A stretch of 64,000 bases of DNA, taken from contig DWXV01000059.1 of assembly GCA_019119025.1 (NCBI GenBank), positions 1 to 64,000 on the forward strand. The letters run 5' to 3'. The notes under the pieces are model-generated. The model did no database searches. It saw only the letters and a list, made by a program, of their open reading frames with translations, and was not told where the DNA came from. Shown in pieces: positions 17,427 through 26,938 of this stretch. The position numbers and the translations under genes were made by a program. The stretch comes from Candidatus Allofournierella excrementigallinarum (GTDB lineage: Bacteria > Bacillota > Clostridia > Oscillospirales > Ruminococcaceae). How positions within the stretch are numbered: position 1 is the first letter of the stretch; each line of letters begins with the position of its first letter.

Positions 17427-18140
17427 TCAGCCGAAATAATGCTCCGGGTCCACCCGGTTGCCGCCCTTGAGCACCTCCAGGTGCAAATGAGGGCCGCTTG
17501 CGGTCTCGGCCATCACTTCGCCCACATTGCCCAGGGCCTGGCCGGCGCTCACCCCGTCGCCCACCTCCACCTGCACGCTGTCTGCGGCAAGGCCGGCGTA
17601 GCGCCAGGTCAGCTCGCCCGCCTCCACCTCCACGATGCGGCCCCACATGCCGTCGTCGTAGATGTTGCAGACGGTGCCCGCCACCGCGCTTTTCACCTGG
17701 GCGTTCTCGCCGCAGGCGATGTCCACGCCGTTGTGGGTGCGCCAGTCCTGCAGCGTTTCGTTGTAGACCAGCTCATCCCCGGAGTAGGCCTGTGTGATCT
17801 GCCCATCGACCGGCTGCACAAAGGAGGGTGCGGGCGCAGCGGCAGCCTCGCCAGAGCCCCCATCCTGTGCGGATGCTTCGCCAGAACCAGACGCCGAGGA
17901 CGACGGCTGTGACGGCTTTGCCGATGGCACGGGCACATCGTTCACCTTCTGCTCCACCTGTACGTCGGGCAAGTCCCATTCCTGCGTCCCCTCCTGTTCC
18001 AGACTGCTGTCGGCGTTCGGCCCGAACCGCTGCATCACGCTGCGGATGGCCCAGAAGCTGCTGGCCGCCGCAGCCAGGATGCAAAGGGCCAGGGCCAGGT
18101 AAAAGCCCTTGCCTTTGAAAAACGAGATGATCCTGTTCAT
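17427..18140 (-). CDS. spoIIQ: SpoIIQ-like M23 peptidase, sporulation
   Basis: The 237-residue protein has one N-terminal membrane helix (12-32), a Pro/Ser/Ala-rich linker (70-105) and an M23/LytM domain. The opening RTHNGVDIACG is typical of SpoIIQ, the forespore partner of SpoIIIAH in the engulfment channel. Zinc ligands His136, Asp140 and His220 (HLH) are present, but the YxHL histidine of active LytM enzymes is Gly183, so hydrolysis may be lost. The start at 18140 has AAGGAG at 7 bases. It is transcribed alone, away from psuK. A forespore promoter is expected but none was identified with confidence. Confidence 0.85.
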   Translation of the reverse strand: MNRIISFFKGKGFYLALALCILAAAASSFWAIRSVMQRFGPNADSSLEQEGTQEWDLPDVQVEQKVNDVPVPSAKPSQPSSSASGSGEASAQDGGSGEAAAAPAPSFVQPVDGQITQAYSGDELVYNETLQDWRTHNGVDIACGENAQVKSAVAGTVCNIYDDGMWGRIVEVEAGELTWRYAGLAADSVQVEVGDGVSAGQALGNVGEVMAETASGPHLHLEVLKGGNRVDPEHYFG

Positions 18141-18267
18141 GCTATCGCTCCTTGTTGTTTTCTGCTGCCGGCCGCGCAGGGCCGACAAAGGGCCGGGGCG
18201 GCGGGTCATCGCTTTGCCCTTAGTTTGCAGCGGGGCGGCGGGTTTTATTCATCCGCCGCCGCAATTT

Positions 18268-18304
18268 GCCGCCCGCCCAAAGCCCGGGCCGGGCGGCAGA
18301 TTTT
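18268..18304 (+). repeat. GC-rich inverted repeat upstream of psuK
   Basis: GCCGCCCG (18268-18275) pairs with CGGGCGGC (18290-18297), with further pairing inside, followed by ATTTT. It could be a weak rightward terminator shielding the psuK promoter. The remaining 18141-18267 stretch shows no gene. Confidence 0.35.
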
Positions 18305-18330
18305 ATGCGGCAGATTTTACATGTATCCCC

Positions 18331-18360
18331 TTGTAATCCGGGGGGCGGATATAGTAAAAT
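18331..18360 (+). promoter_or_regulatory. SigA promoter of psuK-psuG
   Basis: TTGTAA (18331-18336), an 18-base spacer and TAAAAT (18355-18360). The TTG start of psuK lies 39 bases further on. Confidence 0.65.
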
Positions 18361-18399
18361 AGTATCTTCCCAATCAACCGTTTTTCGGGAGGTGTTTTC

Positions 18400-19325
18400 T
18401 TGGGCCAAAGCTATGTGGCGGGCATCGGCGGAGCCAATGTGGACATCCACGGCCAGAGCCTTGCCCCCCTCATCATGCGGGACTCCAACCCCGGCCGGCT
18501 GCACGTGTCGGTGGGCGGCGTGACCCGCAACATTCTGGACAATCTCACCCGCCTGGGCGAAAAGTGCGAACTGGTGAGCGCCGTGGGGGGCGACGTCTAC
18601 GGCCGCATGCTGCTGGATTCCTGCGCCAGGCTGGGCGTGGGCACCCGGGGGCTGCTGGTGCGGAAGGACCATCCCTCTTCCAGCTATATTTCCATCATGG
18701 ACTCGGAGGGCGACATGCTGGTGGCCATGAGCGACATGCGGGTGCTCTCGGCCATCGACGCGGACTTTGTGGCCCAGCGCATGGACCTGTTGAACGCCGC
18801 GCCGGTGGTGGTGTGCGACGGCAACCTGCCCGCCGGCGCGCTGGAATATCTGGCGAAGCACTGCACCGCCCCCCTTTACATCGACCCGGTGAGCACCACC
18901 TGGGCCAAAGAGCTTTTGCCGGTGCTGGGCCGGTTCGACACCATCAAGCCCAACCGGCTGGAGATGGAGGTGCTGGCAGGCATGCCCATCGCCACCGACG
19001 CCGACCTGGAAGAAGCCTGCACCCGGGTTTTGGCCGCGGGCGTGCGGCGGGTGTTCGTGAGCCTCGGGGCGGACGGCATCTACTATAAAGGCCCGGCGGG
19101 CAGCGTGCACCGGCGCAGCCGCGCCTTTGACAAGCTGGTGAACGCCACCGGCGCGGGCGACGCCACCATGGCGGGCATCGTGCACGCCACGCTGGCGGGC
19201 AAAAGCGAAAGCGAAGTGCTGGACTTCGCGCTGGGGGCGGGCCTTGTGGCCATCGCCGCACCGGACACCATCAGTGAAACCATGAGCGAGCAAGCCGTTC
19301 ACACTATGATAAAGGAGTATGTACA

Positions 19326-19329
<4 letters not shown>
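18400..19329 (+). CDS. psuK: PfkB-family pseudouridine kinase
   Basis: This 309-residue ribokinase-fold enzyme has the N-terminal substrate-binding [15 protein letters not shown] and the C-terminal PfkB signature [12 protein letters not shown], with the catalytic Asp in GAGD. Pairing with psuG, overlapping by 4 bases as ATGA, identifies it as the kinase that makes pseudouridine 5'-phosphate, the substrate of PsuG. The start is TTG at 18400, supported by GGGAGG at 7 bases; no ATG fits the family start. The pair salvages pseudouridine from RNA turnover in the cytoplasm. Confidence 0.88.
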
Positions 19330-20243
<914 letters not shown>

Positions 20244-20347
20244 AGCCGCCCGCTGGCTGGGGCGCGCTCTGGGCGCGGTGACCATGGCCGCCGGAGTCTG
20301 GATCGGCTGGTTTTAAAGCCATCGTTTTTCTGATATACGGCACAGCA

Positions 20348-20385
20348 AAGCCGGGCCTTCCCCGTTCGGGAGGGCCCGGCTTTTT
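20348..20385 (+). terminator. Intrinsic terminator after psuG
   Basis: A 15-bp stem with one G-T pair (20348-20362 with 20368-20382) has a CGTTC loop and is followed by five T. Confidence 0.9.
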
Positions 20386-20732
20386 CTTTGGCTGTCCTGC
20401 TGTTATTTTCCTGCCGCCGGGCCGCGGTTCAGCCGCCTGCAATAGTATGACTTCTTTCGGCATTCTGCCCAAAGCGGGGGCCATTTTGACCGTTTTCTTG
20501 CAACTTTTCCCATTTTACACGGTTTTTGCAACCATTTTTCTACACAATTCACAGTTGAAATACGCCGGATCTTTGAGTATGATATTAAAGGTGTGCCGGA
20601 GACGCGGTCACGCGGCCCCGCCGCGCCGTTCCATTTGGTTTCGACAGGTCAGCTGTCCGTCCCCCGCACCCGCCCCCCGGCGGCCTGCGCGCGGGCAGCC
20701 CTGTGCAATTCAATGTGGTGGGGGTATCGATC
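20386..20732 (+). other. Intergenic region with promoter and long leader
   Basis: No gene is seen in these 347 bases. The left part is AT-rich and carries the promoter at 20555. The part after it is a GC-rich leader of about 140 bases ending at the symporter start, with no recognised riboswitch. Confidence 0.5.
20555..20583 (+). promoter_or_regulatory. SigA promoter of the symporter gene
   Basis: TTGAAA (20555-20560), a 17-base spacer and TATGAT (20578-20583). The predicted leader before the ATG at 20733 is long and GC-rich. Confidence 0.8.
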
Positions 20733-22118
20733 ATGAAAAAGACCAAATCTTCTCGTTCGCTGGCTGCAAGAATGGGCGTCGCGTTACTGCTTGGCTGTAT
20801 CGCGGGCCTTTTTTTTATGTGGCTGCGCGAAACACTGAACGCCACCGGCAACGCGGCGCTCTGGGGCACGATCAATAACATCCTGTTCCAGGACATCACC
20901 GCAGAAGGGGCCGCAAACGCCATCGGCCTGTTCTACATCATCGGCCAGATGTTCATCCGGGCGCTGCAGCTGGTCATCGTTCCGATGGTGTTCACCTCCA
21001 TCGCGATGGCCATCGGCGCCATCTCCGACACCCGCACCCTGGGCCGCATCTCCTTCAAGACCCTGTGCTGGTTCCTGCTCTGCTCCTTTTTCGCGCTGCT
21101 GCTGGCCGCAACCGTCGGGCTTTTGATGTTCAAGGCCGGCCTGTTCACCACCTCCATCGGTTCGATGCAGGCGAGCGCCGGCGCCTCCGGCTCGAACCCC
21201 CTGAACGTGATCCTGGACATCGTGCCTTCCAACATCACCACCGCCTTCAGCAGCAACACCGCCGTGCTGGCCGTCGTGTTCATCGCCGCCGCCGTGGGCC
21301 TGTGCATCACCGCCGTGGGCGAGGACCGCTGCCTGACGCTGACCAAGCTGTTCAACGAGGTGAACAACCTCTGCGTGGTGTTCCTGAACTTCGTGGTCTC
21401 CAAGGTGGGCCCGCTGGCCATCTTCGTGCTGCTGACCCGCACCTTCGCCACCTATGGCATCGACTACCTGCGCCCGGCTGCCTTCTACATGCTCACCACC
21501 GTCGCGCTGCTGCTGGTGTATCTGGTGTTCGGCTATGCGCTGATCATCCGCATCGGCGCCAAGCTGGACCCCATCCCCTTCATCAAGAAGATCTCCAAGG
21601 TGGCGCTGTTCGGCTTCTCCACCTCCTCCAGCGCCGCGGCCCTGCCGCTGAACATGGAGACCACCTCCCAGGAACTGGGCGTGGACGAATCCGTCGCCTC
21701 CTTCGTGCTGCCCCTGGGCATGACCGTGAACATGAACGGCACCGCCATCATGCAGGTCGTCGCCACCCTGTTCGTGGCGGGCTGCGGCGGCTATGACGTC
21801 ACCCCGTTCTCCCTGCTGGTCATCATGGTCCTGGCGCTCATCGCTTCGGCGGGCACCCCCGCCGCCCCCGGCGCCGGCGCGATCATCCTGTTCACCATCC
21901 TGTCCGGCGTGGGCATGACCAACGACAGCGCCCTGATGGCCTACAGCCTGATCCTGGCCATCAACCGCCCCATCGAGATGCTGTGCACCTCGCTGAACGT
22001 GGTGGGCGACTCCTGCACCTGCCTGTATGTGGCCAAGTCCGAGAACCTGCTGAACGAAGAAGTCTACAACGCCGATCTGCACGAGCTGGCTGCCCCCGCC
22101 GCTGCCGAGACTGCGTGA
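20733..22118 (+). CDS. Dicarboxylate/amino acid:cation symporter (DAACS family)
   Basis: The 461-residue polytopic protein has the family's core motifs. A serine-rich re-entrant loop reads FGFSTSSSAAALPLN, then MTVNMNGTAIMQ (sodium and substrate site) and ASAGTPAAPGAG (second re-entrant loop) follow. It probably imports glutamate, aspartate, serine/threonine or C4-dicarboxylates with sodium or protons; the substrate cannot be fixed by eye. The ATG at 20733 follows a G-rich stretch; a GTG 30 bases upstream is less likely. A strong promoter lies 150 bases upstream and a terminator follows. Confidence 0.92.
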   Translation: MKKTKSSRSLAARMGVALLLGCIAGLFFMWLRETLNATGNAALWGTINNILFQDITAEGAANAIGLFYIIGQMFIRALQLVIVPMVFTSIAMAIGAISDTRTLGRISFKTLCWFLLCSFFALLLAATVGLLMFKAGLFTTSIGSMQASAGASGSNPLNVILDIVPSNITTAFSSNTAVLAVVFIAAAVGLCITAVGEDRCLTLTKLFNEVNNLCVVFLNFVVSKVGPLAIFVLLTRTFATYGIDYLRPAAFYMLTTVALLLVYLVFGYALIIRIGAKLDPIPFIKKISKVALFGFSTSSSAAALPLNMETTSQELGVDESVASFVLPLGMTVNMNGTAIMQVVATLFVAGCGGYDVTPFSLLVIMVLALIASAGTPAAPGAGAIILFTILSGVGMTNDSALMAYSLILAINRPIEMLCTSLNVVGDSCTCLYVAKSENLLNEEVYNADLHELAAPAAAETA

Positions 22119-22133
22119 GATTTTTCCGAGCAT

Positions 22134-22175
22134 AAAGAGGCTGCCGCTCAAGCACGCTTGAGCGGCAGCCTCTTT
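22134..22175. terminator. Bidirectional terminator
   Basis: A perfect 19-bp stem (22134-22152 with 22157-22175) has a CACG loop and A/T tracts at both ends. It ends 1 base from the stop codon of the converging lipoprotein gene and serves both. Confidence 0.92.
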
Positions 22176-22176
22176 T

Positions 22177-22953
22177 TCATGATTCTCCCGTCAGGTCGAA
22201 CATCCGCCGGGCGGTGTCGCCGCTGACGGTGCCGCCGTCCGGGGGCGCGGGCACGGCGTTCACCTCAAGATACAGGTCCTTCGCGTCCAGAAGCGTCTGG
22301 TCGCAGAAGACGCCCAGCTGGAAAGTGACGCTCTCGCCGTCCTTGATGATGTAGCAGAAGGCCTGGTGCTGGCTGTCCAGCTTTGCGTCGCCCTCCTTGG
22401 GGCGCAGGCTGAAATAGCCCAGCACGGGGAAGGCGGGCTCACTGCCCGCTTCCAGTTTGTCCATCTGCGCCATAGGGGTCAGATCGTTCGCATCCGCGAT
22501 CGCCTCCCCCTCCCCTCCGGCAGGGGCGGTGTAGTCCGCCTTCAGTTCCACCAGCACAAAGGGGCGGGCAAGGATATCCTCGCTGTCCACCGTGCAGCCG
22601 TACATGTCCACCCCGGCGTCATTGATGGAATCGAACACCTTCACCCTTTCCAGGGTGTAGGTCAGGCCCTCCACGCCCCGCTCAATGGTGTTCTCGGCGC
22701 CATCCTCGTAGTGGATGGTGAAGCTTTTGTAGCCCGAAATACTCTCGCCCGTGCCCTTGATCTCCGTTTCGCCCGCGGCGGAGGGCTCCGAGGAGGGGCC
22801 TGCTTCGCTGCCGGGGGCGGCGCTTTCCGGCGCGGCGGACGACGGCTGGGTCGGCAGGCTCTGGGCCGGGGCGGACGAGGGGCTGCCCCCGCAGGCGGCG
22901 AGCGCCGCCGCCAAAACGAACGAGGCCGCCAGGGCGGCAAGTTTCATCTTCAT
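22177..22953 (-). CDS. Lipoprotein of unknown function
   Basis: The 258-residue protein has a lipoprotein signal peptide with lipobox LAAC (Cys21). A Ser/Pro/Ala-rich linker (22-62) follows, then a beta-rich domain of about 190 residues (YKSFTIHYEDGAENT through FQLGVFCDQTLL). I recognise no family. It should be anchored on the outer face of the membrane. The ATG follows AAGGAG at about 10 bases. It stands alone between two hairpins. Confidence 0.8.
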   Translation of the reverse strand: MKMKLAALAASFVLAAALAACGGSPSSAPAQSLPTQPSSAAPESAAPGSEAGPSSEPSAAGETEIKGTGESISGYKSFTIHYEDGAENTIERGVEGLTYTLERVKVFDSINDAGVDMYGCTVDSEDILARPFVLVELKADYTAPAGGEGEAIADANDLTPMAQMDKLEAGSEPAFPVLGYFSLRPKEGDAKLDSQHQAFCYIIKDGESVTFQLGVFCDQTLLDAKDLYLEVNAVPAPPDGGTVSGDTARRMFDLTGES

Positions 22954-23076
22954 GGTGTTCTACTCTCCTTTTATCCTGTTTTGCGGCGCTTCGCCGCAGG
23001 AAAAGTATCCCACCGCCCGGGGCAACAAGTCCCCAACAAGACGTATCGTTTTTGTAAAATCCTGCGCACAGAAAGG

Positions 23077-23112
23077 CCGCCGGAAAACAACTGCTTTCCG
23101 GCGGGTTTTTTT
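23077..23112. terminator. Hairpin after the ThrE-like genes
   Basis: CCGCCGGAAA (23077-23086) pairs with TTTCCGGCGG (23095-23104). On the + strand it is followed by GTTTTTTTT, while leftward it is followed only by CCTTTC. It lies just downstream of the leftward exporter genes, so it may end both directions unequally. Confidence 0.6.
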
Positions 23113-23115
23113 CGC

Positions 23116-23565
23116 TTATTTTTGGCGGCTGCGGGCCCCCGCGCCCCAGCGCAGGGGGATGGCCACCACCGCCGCCACGCCCAGCGCAAGACCCACGGCG
23201 ATCTTCAGGGTCTCGGCCCCCCTGGCGGCGGCCGCCGCCGAATCGCCCATGATGAAGCTGTAGGCGGTGTAGTAGATGCCCGCGCCGGGCACCAGCGGAA
23301 AGATGCCCGGGATGAGGAACAGGGTGACCGGGGCCCTGCGCAGGATGGCGCAGGTCCGGGCGGAAACGGCCATGGGGATGACCGCCAGAAAGCTGGCCGC
23401 CACCGTGTCCGGCTGGTACTGCATGCTCAGCCAGTAGACCAGCCACCCGGCCATGCCGCAGATGCCGCAGCACCACAGATGCCGCGGCGGGACGTGGAAC
23501 AAAATCGCAAAGCAGACGGTGCCGCAGAAAGCCGCCGCCAGCTGGATCAGAAGCGGGCCGGTCAC
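23116..23565 (-). CDS. Threonine/serine exporter small subunit (ThrE_2/DUF3815)
   Basis: This 149-residue membrane protein with about five helices matches the C-terminal half of ThrE exporters (LFHVPPRHLWCCGICGMAGW near the start, LVPGAGIYYTAYS near the end). It overlaps the gene for the N-terminal half by 4 bases (ATGA). Together they should form a split ThrE-type amino acid exporter in the membrane. Confidence 0.87.
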   Translation of the reverse strand: MTGPLLIQLAAAFCGTVCFAILFHVPPRHLWCCGICGMAGWLVYWLSMQYQPDTVAASFLAVIPMAVSARTCAILRRAPVTLFLIPGIFPLVPGAGIYYTAYSFIMGDSAAAAARGAETLKIAVGLALGVAAVVAIPLRWGAGARSRQK

Positions 23566-24383
23566 AGCGCCACCCCCTCGATGAGATTTGCCAAAGCCAG
23601 CACAAGGCCCGCGCCCAGGGCGATGCAGACGGCGGTGAGCAGCGCGTTCAGCATGCGGATGACGCCGGAGAGAAAATCCGAGTCGATGAGGTCCCGGATG
23701 CCCAGGGTCAGCGCCATGCCCGGCACAAGGGGCATCAGCGCGCCGATGATGGCCTTGTCGCTGTTGACGCCGATGCCGGCGGCGAAGATGAGCAGGGTGG
23801 CCAGCGCCACGAACGCCGCGCCCAAAAAGCAGGTGAACAGCTTGCCCGCGCCCCAGCGGTCCAGCCCCAGCAGCACCAGCTGCAGGCCAAGGCCCACCGC
23901 AAGGGCCACCACGCCGTCCTGCCAGACGCCGCCGAACAGGATGGCAAAGCAGGCGCTGCCCAAGCCGCAGGCCAGCACCCGGCCCGGCGCGGGGGCGCAG
24001 GGCATTTTTCGGATGCGCTCCAGTTCGGCGTAGGCTTCGTCCAGCCCCACCTCGCCCCCGGCGATGCGGCGGGACAGCTGGTTCACCGCCTCCACCCGGC
24101 CCAGATGCACCGTGCTGGCGGGCACGCTGCGCACCTGAGCGGGCATGTTGTTCTCCGGGCCGATGCTGGTGAAGATGCCGTTGGTGAGCACATAGCCGTG
24201 GAAATCGGCCACGCCAAGGCTCTTTGCCATGATCTCCATGGTCTGCTGGGTGCGGCTGACCTCCGCGCCGTTTTTGAGCAGCAGCTCACCGGCTTCGGTG
24301 ACCAGCTCCAGCACCCTCTGGGGTTCGTTCAGTTGGGCAGGCCGTTCGTCACGTCCTCCCAAAGGATCTCGCGTTTTTATCAT
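23562..24383 (-). CDS. Threonine/serine exporter large subunit (ThrE/DUF1212)
   Basis: The 273-residue protein has the DUF1212 cytoplasmic N-terminal domain (ELLLKNGAEVSRTQQTM, then GVADFHGYVLTNGIF) followed by about five membrane helices. It is the first half of a split ThrE-type exporter whose other half is the overlapping gene at 23116. The ATG at 24383 has only a weak ribosome binding site. It lies 53 bases after legF with no promoter seen between, so it may be expressed by read-through from the surface-sugar operon. Confidence 0.87.
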   Translation of the reverse strand: MIKTRDPLGGRDERPAQLNEPQRVLELVTEAGELLLKNGAEVSRTQQTMEIMAKSLGVADFHGYVLTNGIFTSIGPENNMPAQVRSVPASTVHLGRVEAVNQLSRRIAGGEVGLDEAYAELERIRKMPCAPAPGRVLACGLGSACFAILFGGVWQDGVVALAVGLGLQLVLLGLDRWGAGKLFTCFLGAAFVALATLLIFAAGIGVNSDKAIIGALMPLVPGMALTLGIRDLIDSDFLSGVIRMLNALLTAVCIALGAGLVLALANLIEGVAL

Positions 24384-24436
24384 GTCTTTTTATGCTTTCC
24401 CCTGTTGGTTTTCCGGGTTTTGGATGCGATGTTGTT

Positions 24437-25210
24437 TCAGCCGCGGATGGCCGCCTGCACCTGGGCGAAGGGCTCCAGCGTGGCGTAAAGGTGCGCGCCG
24501 ATGACCTCCATCAGCTTGAAGTCCTCTTCGCTGTCGATGTCCAGGATGCCGGTGTCCATCATCAGGCTGGCGCCGATCTTGCCGTCCCACAAAATGCCGG
24601 TGGTGTTGCCCGCCAGGAAGGCCCGGCGGTAAACATAGATGCTGGCGTTCACGTCGTAGAACTCCGGGGCCATCTGCCGGGCGGTGAAGGCCGGGGTGCC
24701 GGGGGCGTTCTCGATGCCCTTTTCCACGTGGTCGCCGCAGCGGCGCACCATATTGAAGTAGGGGTTGCGGCGGCTCTCGGTGACGCTGAACACCAGGTCC
24801 AGGTCCTCCCGGCCCTCCGCCAGCTCGAAGGCGTTTCTGATGTCCTGCGCCGTGCGCAAAGGGCTGGTGATGTCCAGGTCCATCACACAATCGTAGGCGC
24901 CGTTCTTTTCCTCCATGCGGGCGAGGCTGTCCTGAATGACGGCCATCTTGGGCACCCGGTCGCCCCCCAGTTCCTCGCAGCGGGGCAGGTAGACCACTTC
25001 GGGGTATTTTTCCGCCACCAGGTTCGCCAGGGCCTCGCTGTCGGTGTTGAGACAGACGTCCACCTGCACGTCGGGGCGGCTTGCCTGGAACAGGCCCGCC
25101 GCCGCCAGGCTGTAGTAGACCAGGGGTTTGCCGCAGAAGGTCTTGAGGTTTTTGTTCTTGAAGCCCTTGCTGCCGGCCCGCCCGCAGATGGTAATGAGCA
25201 GTTTTTTCAT
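24437..25210 (-). CDS. legF: CMP-nonulosonic acid synthetase (acylneuraminate cytidylyltransferase)
   Basis: The 257-residue enzyme has the NeuA/LegF signature near the N-terminus (ICGRAGSKGFKNKNLKTFCGKPL) with the CTP-binding loop, LNTDSEALANL, and the metal-binding DLDITSPLR. It should activate a nine-carbon acid such as legionaminic acid with CTP. Legionaminic rather than sialic acid is inferred from legB, legC and the PtmE-like gene in the same operon. AAGGAGA precedes the ATG. It is the last pathway gene of the leftward arm. Confidence 0.88.
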   Translation of the reverse strand: MKKLLITICGRAGSKGFKNKNLKTFCGKPLVYYSLAAAGLFQASRPDVQVDVCLNTDSEALANLVAEKYPEVVYLPRCEELGGDRVPKMAVIQDSLARMEEKNGAYDCVMDLDITSPLRTAQDIRNAFELAEGREDLDLVFSVTESRRNPYFNMVRRCGDHVEKGIENAPGTPAFTARQMAPEFYDVNASIYVYRRAFLAGNTTGILWDGKIGASLMMDTGILDIDSEEDFKLMEVIGAHLYATLEPFAQVQAAIRG

Positions 25211-25246
25211 GATATTCTCCTTTTTGCCGTCCCTTGGAGGCGGCCC

Positions 25247-26179
25247 TCACATGGTTTCGCCCAGCGTCAGGCCCAGCACCTTCTGAGCCATGGCGGGGCT
25301 GTTGATGCTTTCGCCCCTGCCCTTGCAGGCATAGCCGAGGAAATACGCCATCTCCCGCAGATAGCGCTGGTTCACCGGTTCCTCGCAGTGGATGACCTCG
25401 CCGTTTTCCAGCGTCAGGGTGCCCGCGCCGAAATCGGCGGTGACGGTGCCCTCCTTGCAGAACAGCTCAATGGAGCGGCGGTAGGCGCGCCCGAAATAGT
25501 CCAGGTGCACCTCCGCCAAAAGGCTCGGGTAGCGGGCGATGTAGACCGAGAGGTCGTCCGAGTCGATCTCCAGATGGGAGTAGGTTCCCTTGAAGTTATA
25601 GGCTTCCAGCGGCTCGCCGAACAGGTCCACCATATAATCCCACTCGTGGATGAGATCGATGGTCACGCCGCCGCCCATCTCCTTGTGGGCGGAGTAGACG
25701 GTGCGGTAGTCCACCCCGGGGCGCCAGTCCGGCAGATAGGAGGAGCAGATGACCCGCGCGGAATAAGGCGCGAGGGAAGGCATACGCTCCTTGAGGGCCA
25801 AAAAGGTGCCGCACCAGCGCATAGGCGCGGCCACATAGGCCTTCTGCTCCGGCCCGAGGCCCAGCTGTTCCAGGTCGTAGCCGGTGCCCTCAAAGATGGG
25901 CTTTTCGATGAAAAAGCAGTCCACCCTGCCCGCCAGCTCCGCAAGGGTGTGGGCGTGCAGGTGGGTGGGGTTGGTGATGAAGGCTGCGTCGTAATGGCCC
26001 AGCTGGTCATAGCTGACATACTGGGCCCGCAGAAGGCCCTCCACATCTTCGGCCAGCGGCCGCATGGAGGAACGCAGGGCGTCCGCCTGCACCTGGACGC
26101 CCTTTTCCTTTGCCACCGCAAAGAGGTTGCGCAGATGACGGGTGCCGATGGACCCAAGGCCCACGAACAGTACTTCCAT
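25247..26179 (-). CDS. Gfo/Idh/MocA-family oxidoreductase
   Basis: This 310-residue NAD(P)-dependent enzyme has an N-terminal Rossmann motif (VGLGSIGTRHLRNL) and the family's dinucleotide and catalytic segments ITNPTHLHA and FIEKPIF (Glu-Lys-Pro). The C-terminal domain holds HEWDYMVDLFGE. Such enzymes act on sugars or nucleotide sugars in surface glycan clusters; the exact reaction is unknown. The start at 26179 has GGAGG at 7 bases. It is a paralogue of the gene at 26939, with the SUFU-domain gene between them. Confidence 0.85.
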   Translation of the reverse strand: MEVLFVGLGSIGTRHLRNLFAVAKEKGVQVQADALRSSMRPLAEDVEGLLRAQYVSYDQLGHYDAAFITNPTHLHAHTLAELAGRVDCFFIEKPIFEGTGYDLEQLGLGPEQKAYVAAPMRWCGTFLALKERMPSLAPYSARVICSSYLPDWRPGVDYRTVYSAHKEMGGGVTIDLIHEWDYMVDLFGEPLEAYNFKGTYSHLEIDSDDLSVYIARYPSLLAEVHLDYFGRAYRRSIELFCKEGTVTADFGAGTLTLENGEVIHCEEPVNQRYLREMAYFLGYACKGRGESINSPAMAQKVLGLTLGETM

Positions 26180-26181
26180 GC

Positions 26182-26934
26182 TTATGCCTCCTCGCTGCTC
26201 ACCACCGGCGGGCGGCGGCTGTCCGCCATAAAGCCCGCCCCGCCGGGCAGGGCCCGCAGCTTTTCCTCCAGCGCCTCGGCGCCGCGGTCCAGCTTGAACT
26301 GCATTTCCTCGCCGCGCACCGGCACCACGATGTAGAGCATCAGCCGCTTTCCGGCGCCCAGCTTCACCGCTTCCAGGGGCTTTGGGCCGTTCTTTTCGCC
26401 GGGCAGGAACAGCACCGCCCCGGTGAAGGGGCAGCCCTCCGCATAGGGGTGGGGCGGCTCGCCGTTGGGGATGGAGTGCCCCGCCCCCAGCCAGGTGTTT
26501 CCCTTGCGGGGCAGGCCCGCCAGCAGCCGCAGAAGGCGCAGGGGCCAGGCGGCGGGCTTGTCCTCGGCATCGTTCAGATGCTCGGGCCAGCGGGTCTCGT
26601 CCACCGGCCAGTCGCCGGGCAAAAACATCACCAGCTCCGCCCAGCGCAGCCACTCGTACTGGCGTTTTTTGGGCATGTCGTCCAGGTTCATGGGCTCGGC
26701 GCTCATGCCGATGGTGTAGGCCACATAAAAAGGCTCGGCGGCGGTGGGCTTCATCACCGCAAGCTCGATGCCGGTGGCCTTGTCGTCCCAGACAAGGGTC
26801 TCGCGCCCGGGGAAAGCCGCGTCAAAATGGGCCAGCAGCCGGTCTTTATAAGCGGTGCGGAAATGGCGCACCGTCACGCCGCTGGGCAGCGTGTCACGTC
26901 CTGAGCCGGCCAGCAGCCCGTCCAGAAATCCCAT
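26182..26934 (-). CDS. Suppressor-of-fused (SUFU) domain protein
   Basis: The 250-residue soluble protein matches the bacterial SUFU family. Recognisable segments are AELVMFLPGDWPV, WPLRLLRLLAGLPRKGNTWLGAGHSI, NGEPPHPYAEGCPFTGAVLFLPG, then a LYIVVPVRGEEMQFKL strand. Animal SUFU regulates Gli proteins; bacterial members are known as immunity proteins or have no known role. Its place between two Gfo/Idh/MocA genes (gaps 2 and 4 bases) suggests co-expression with sugar enzymes, perhaps by chance. The start at 26934 has GGAGG; an upstream start would lie inside the previous gene. Confidence 0.78.
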   Translation of the reverse strand: MGFLDGLLAGSGRDTLPSGVTVRHFRTAYKDRLLAHFDAAFPGRETLVWDDKATGIELAVMKPTAAEPFYVAYTIGMSAEPMNLDDMPKKRQYEWLRWAELVMFLPGDWPVDETRWPEHLNDAEDKPAAWPLRLLRLLAGLPRKGNTWLGAGHSIPNGEPPHPYAEGCPFTGAVLFLPGEKNGPKPLEAVKLGAGKRLMLYIVVPVRGEEMQFKLDRGAEALEEKLRALPGGAGFMADSRRPPVVSSEEA

Positions 26935-26938
26935 AGTC

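Noticed and set aside
18200-18260. GAATA plus TGCAAACTA as a forespore (SigF/SigG) promoter for spoIIQ
   Set aside because: The -35-like part fits loosely, but the -10 does not match the consensus well enough to annotate.
22366-24033. 555-codon + strand frame over the lipoprotein and ThrE genes
   Set aside because: The leftward genes have signal peptide, family motifs, ribosome binding sites and terminators; this frame has none.
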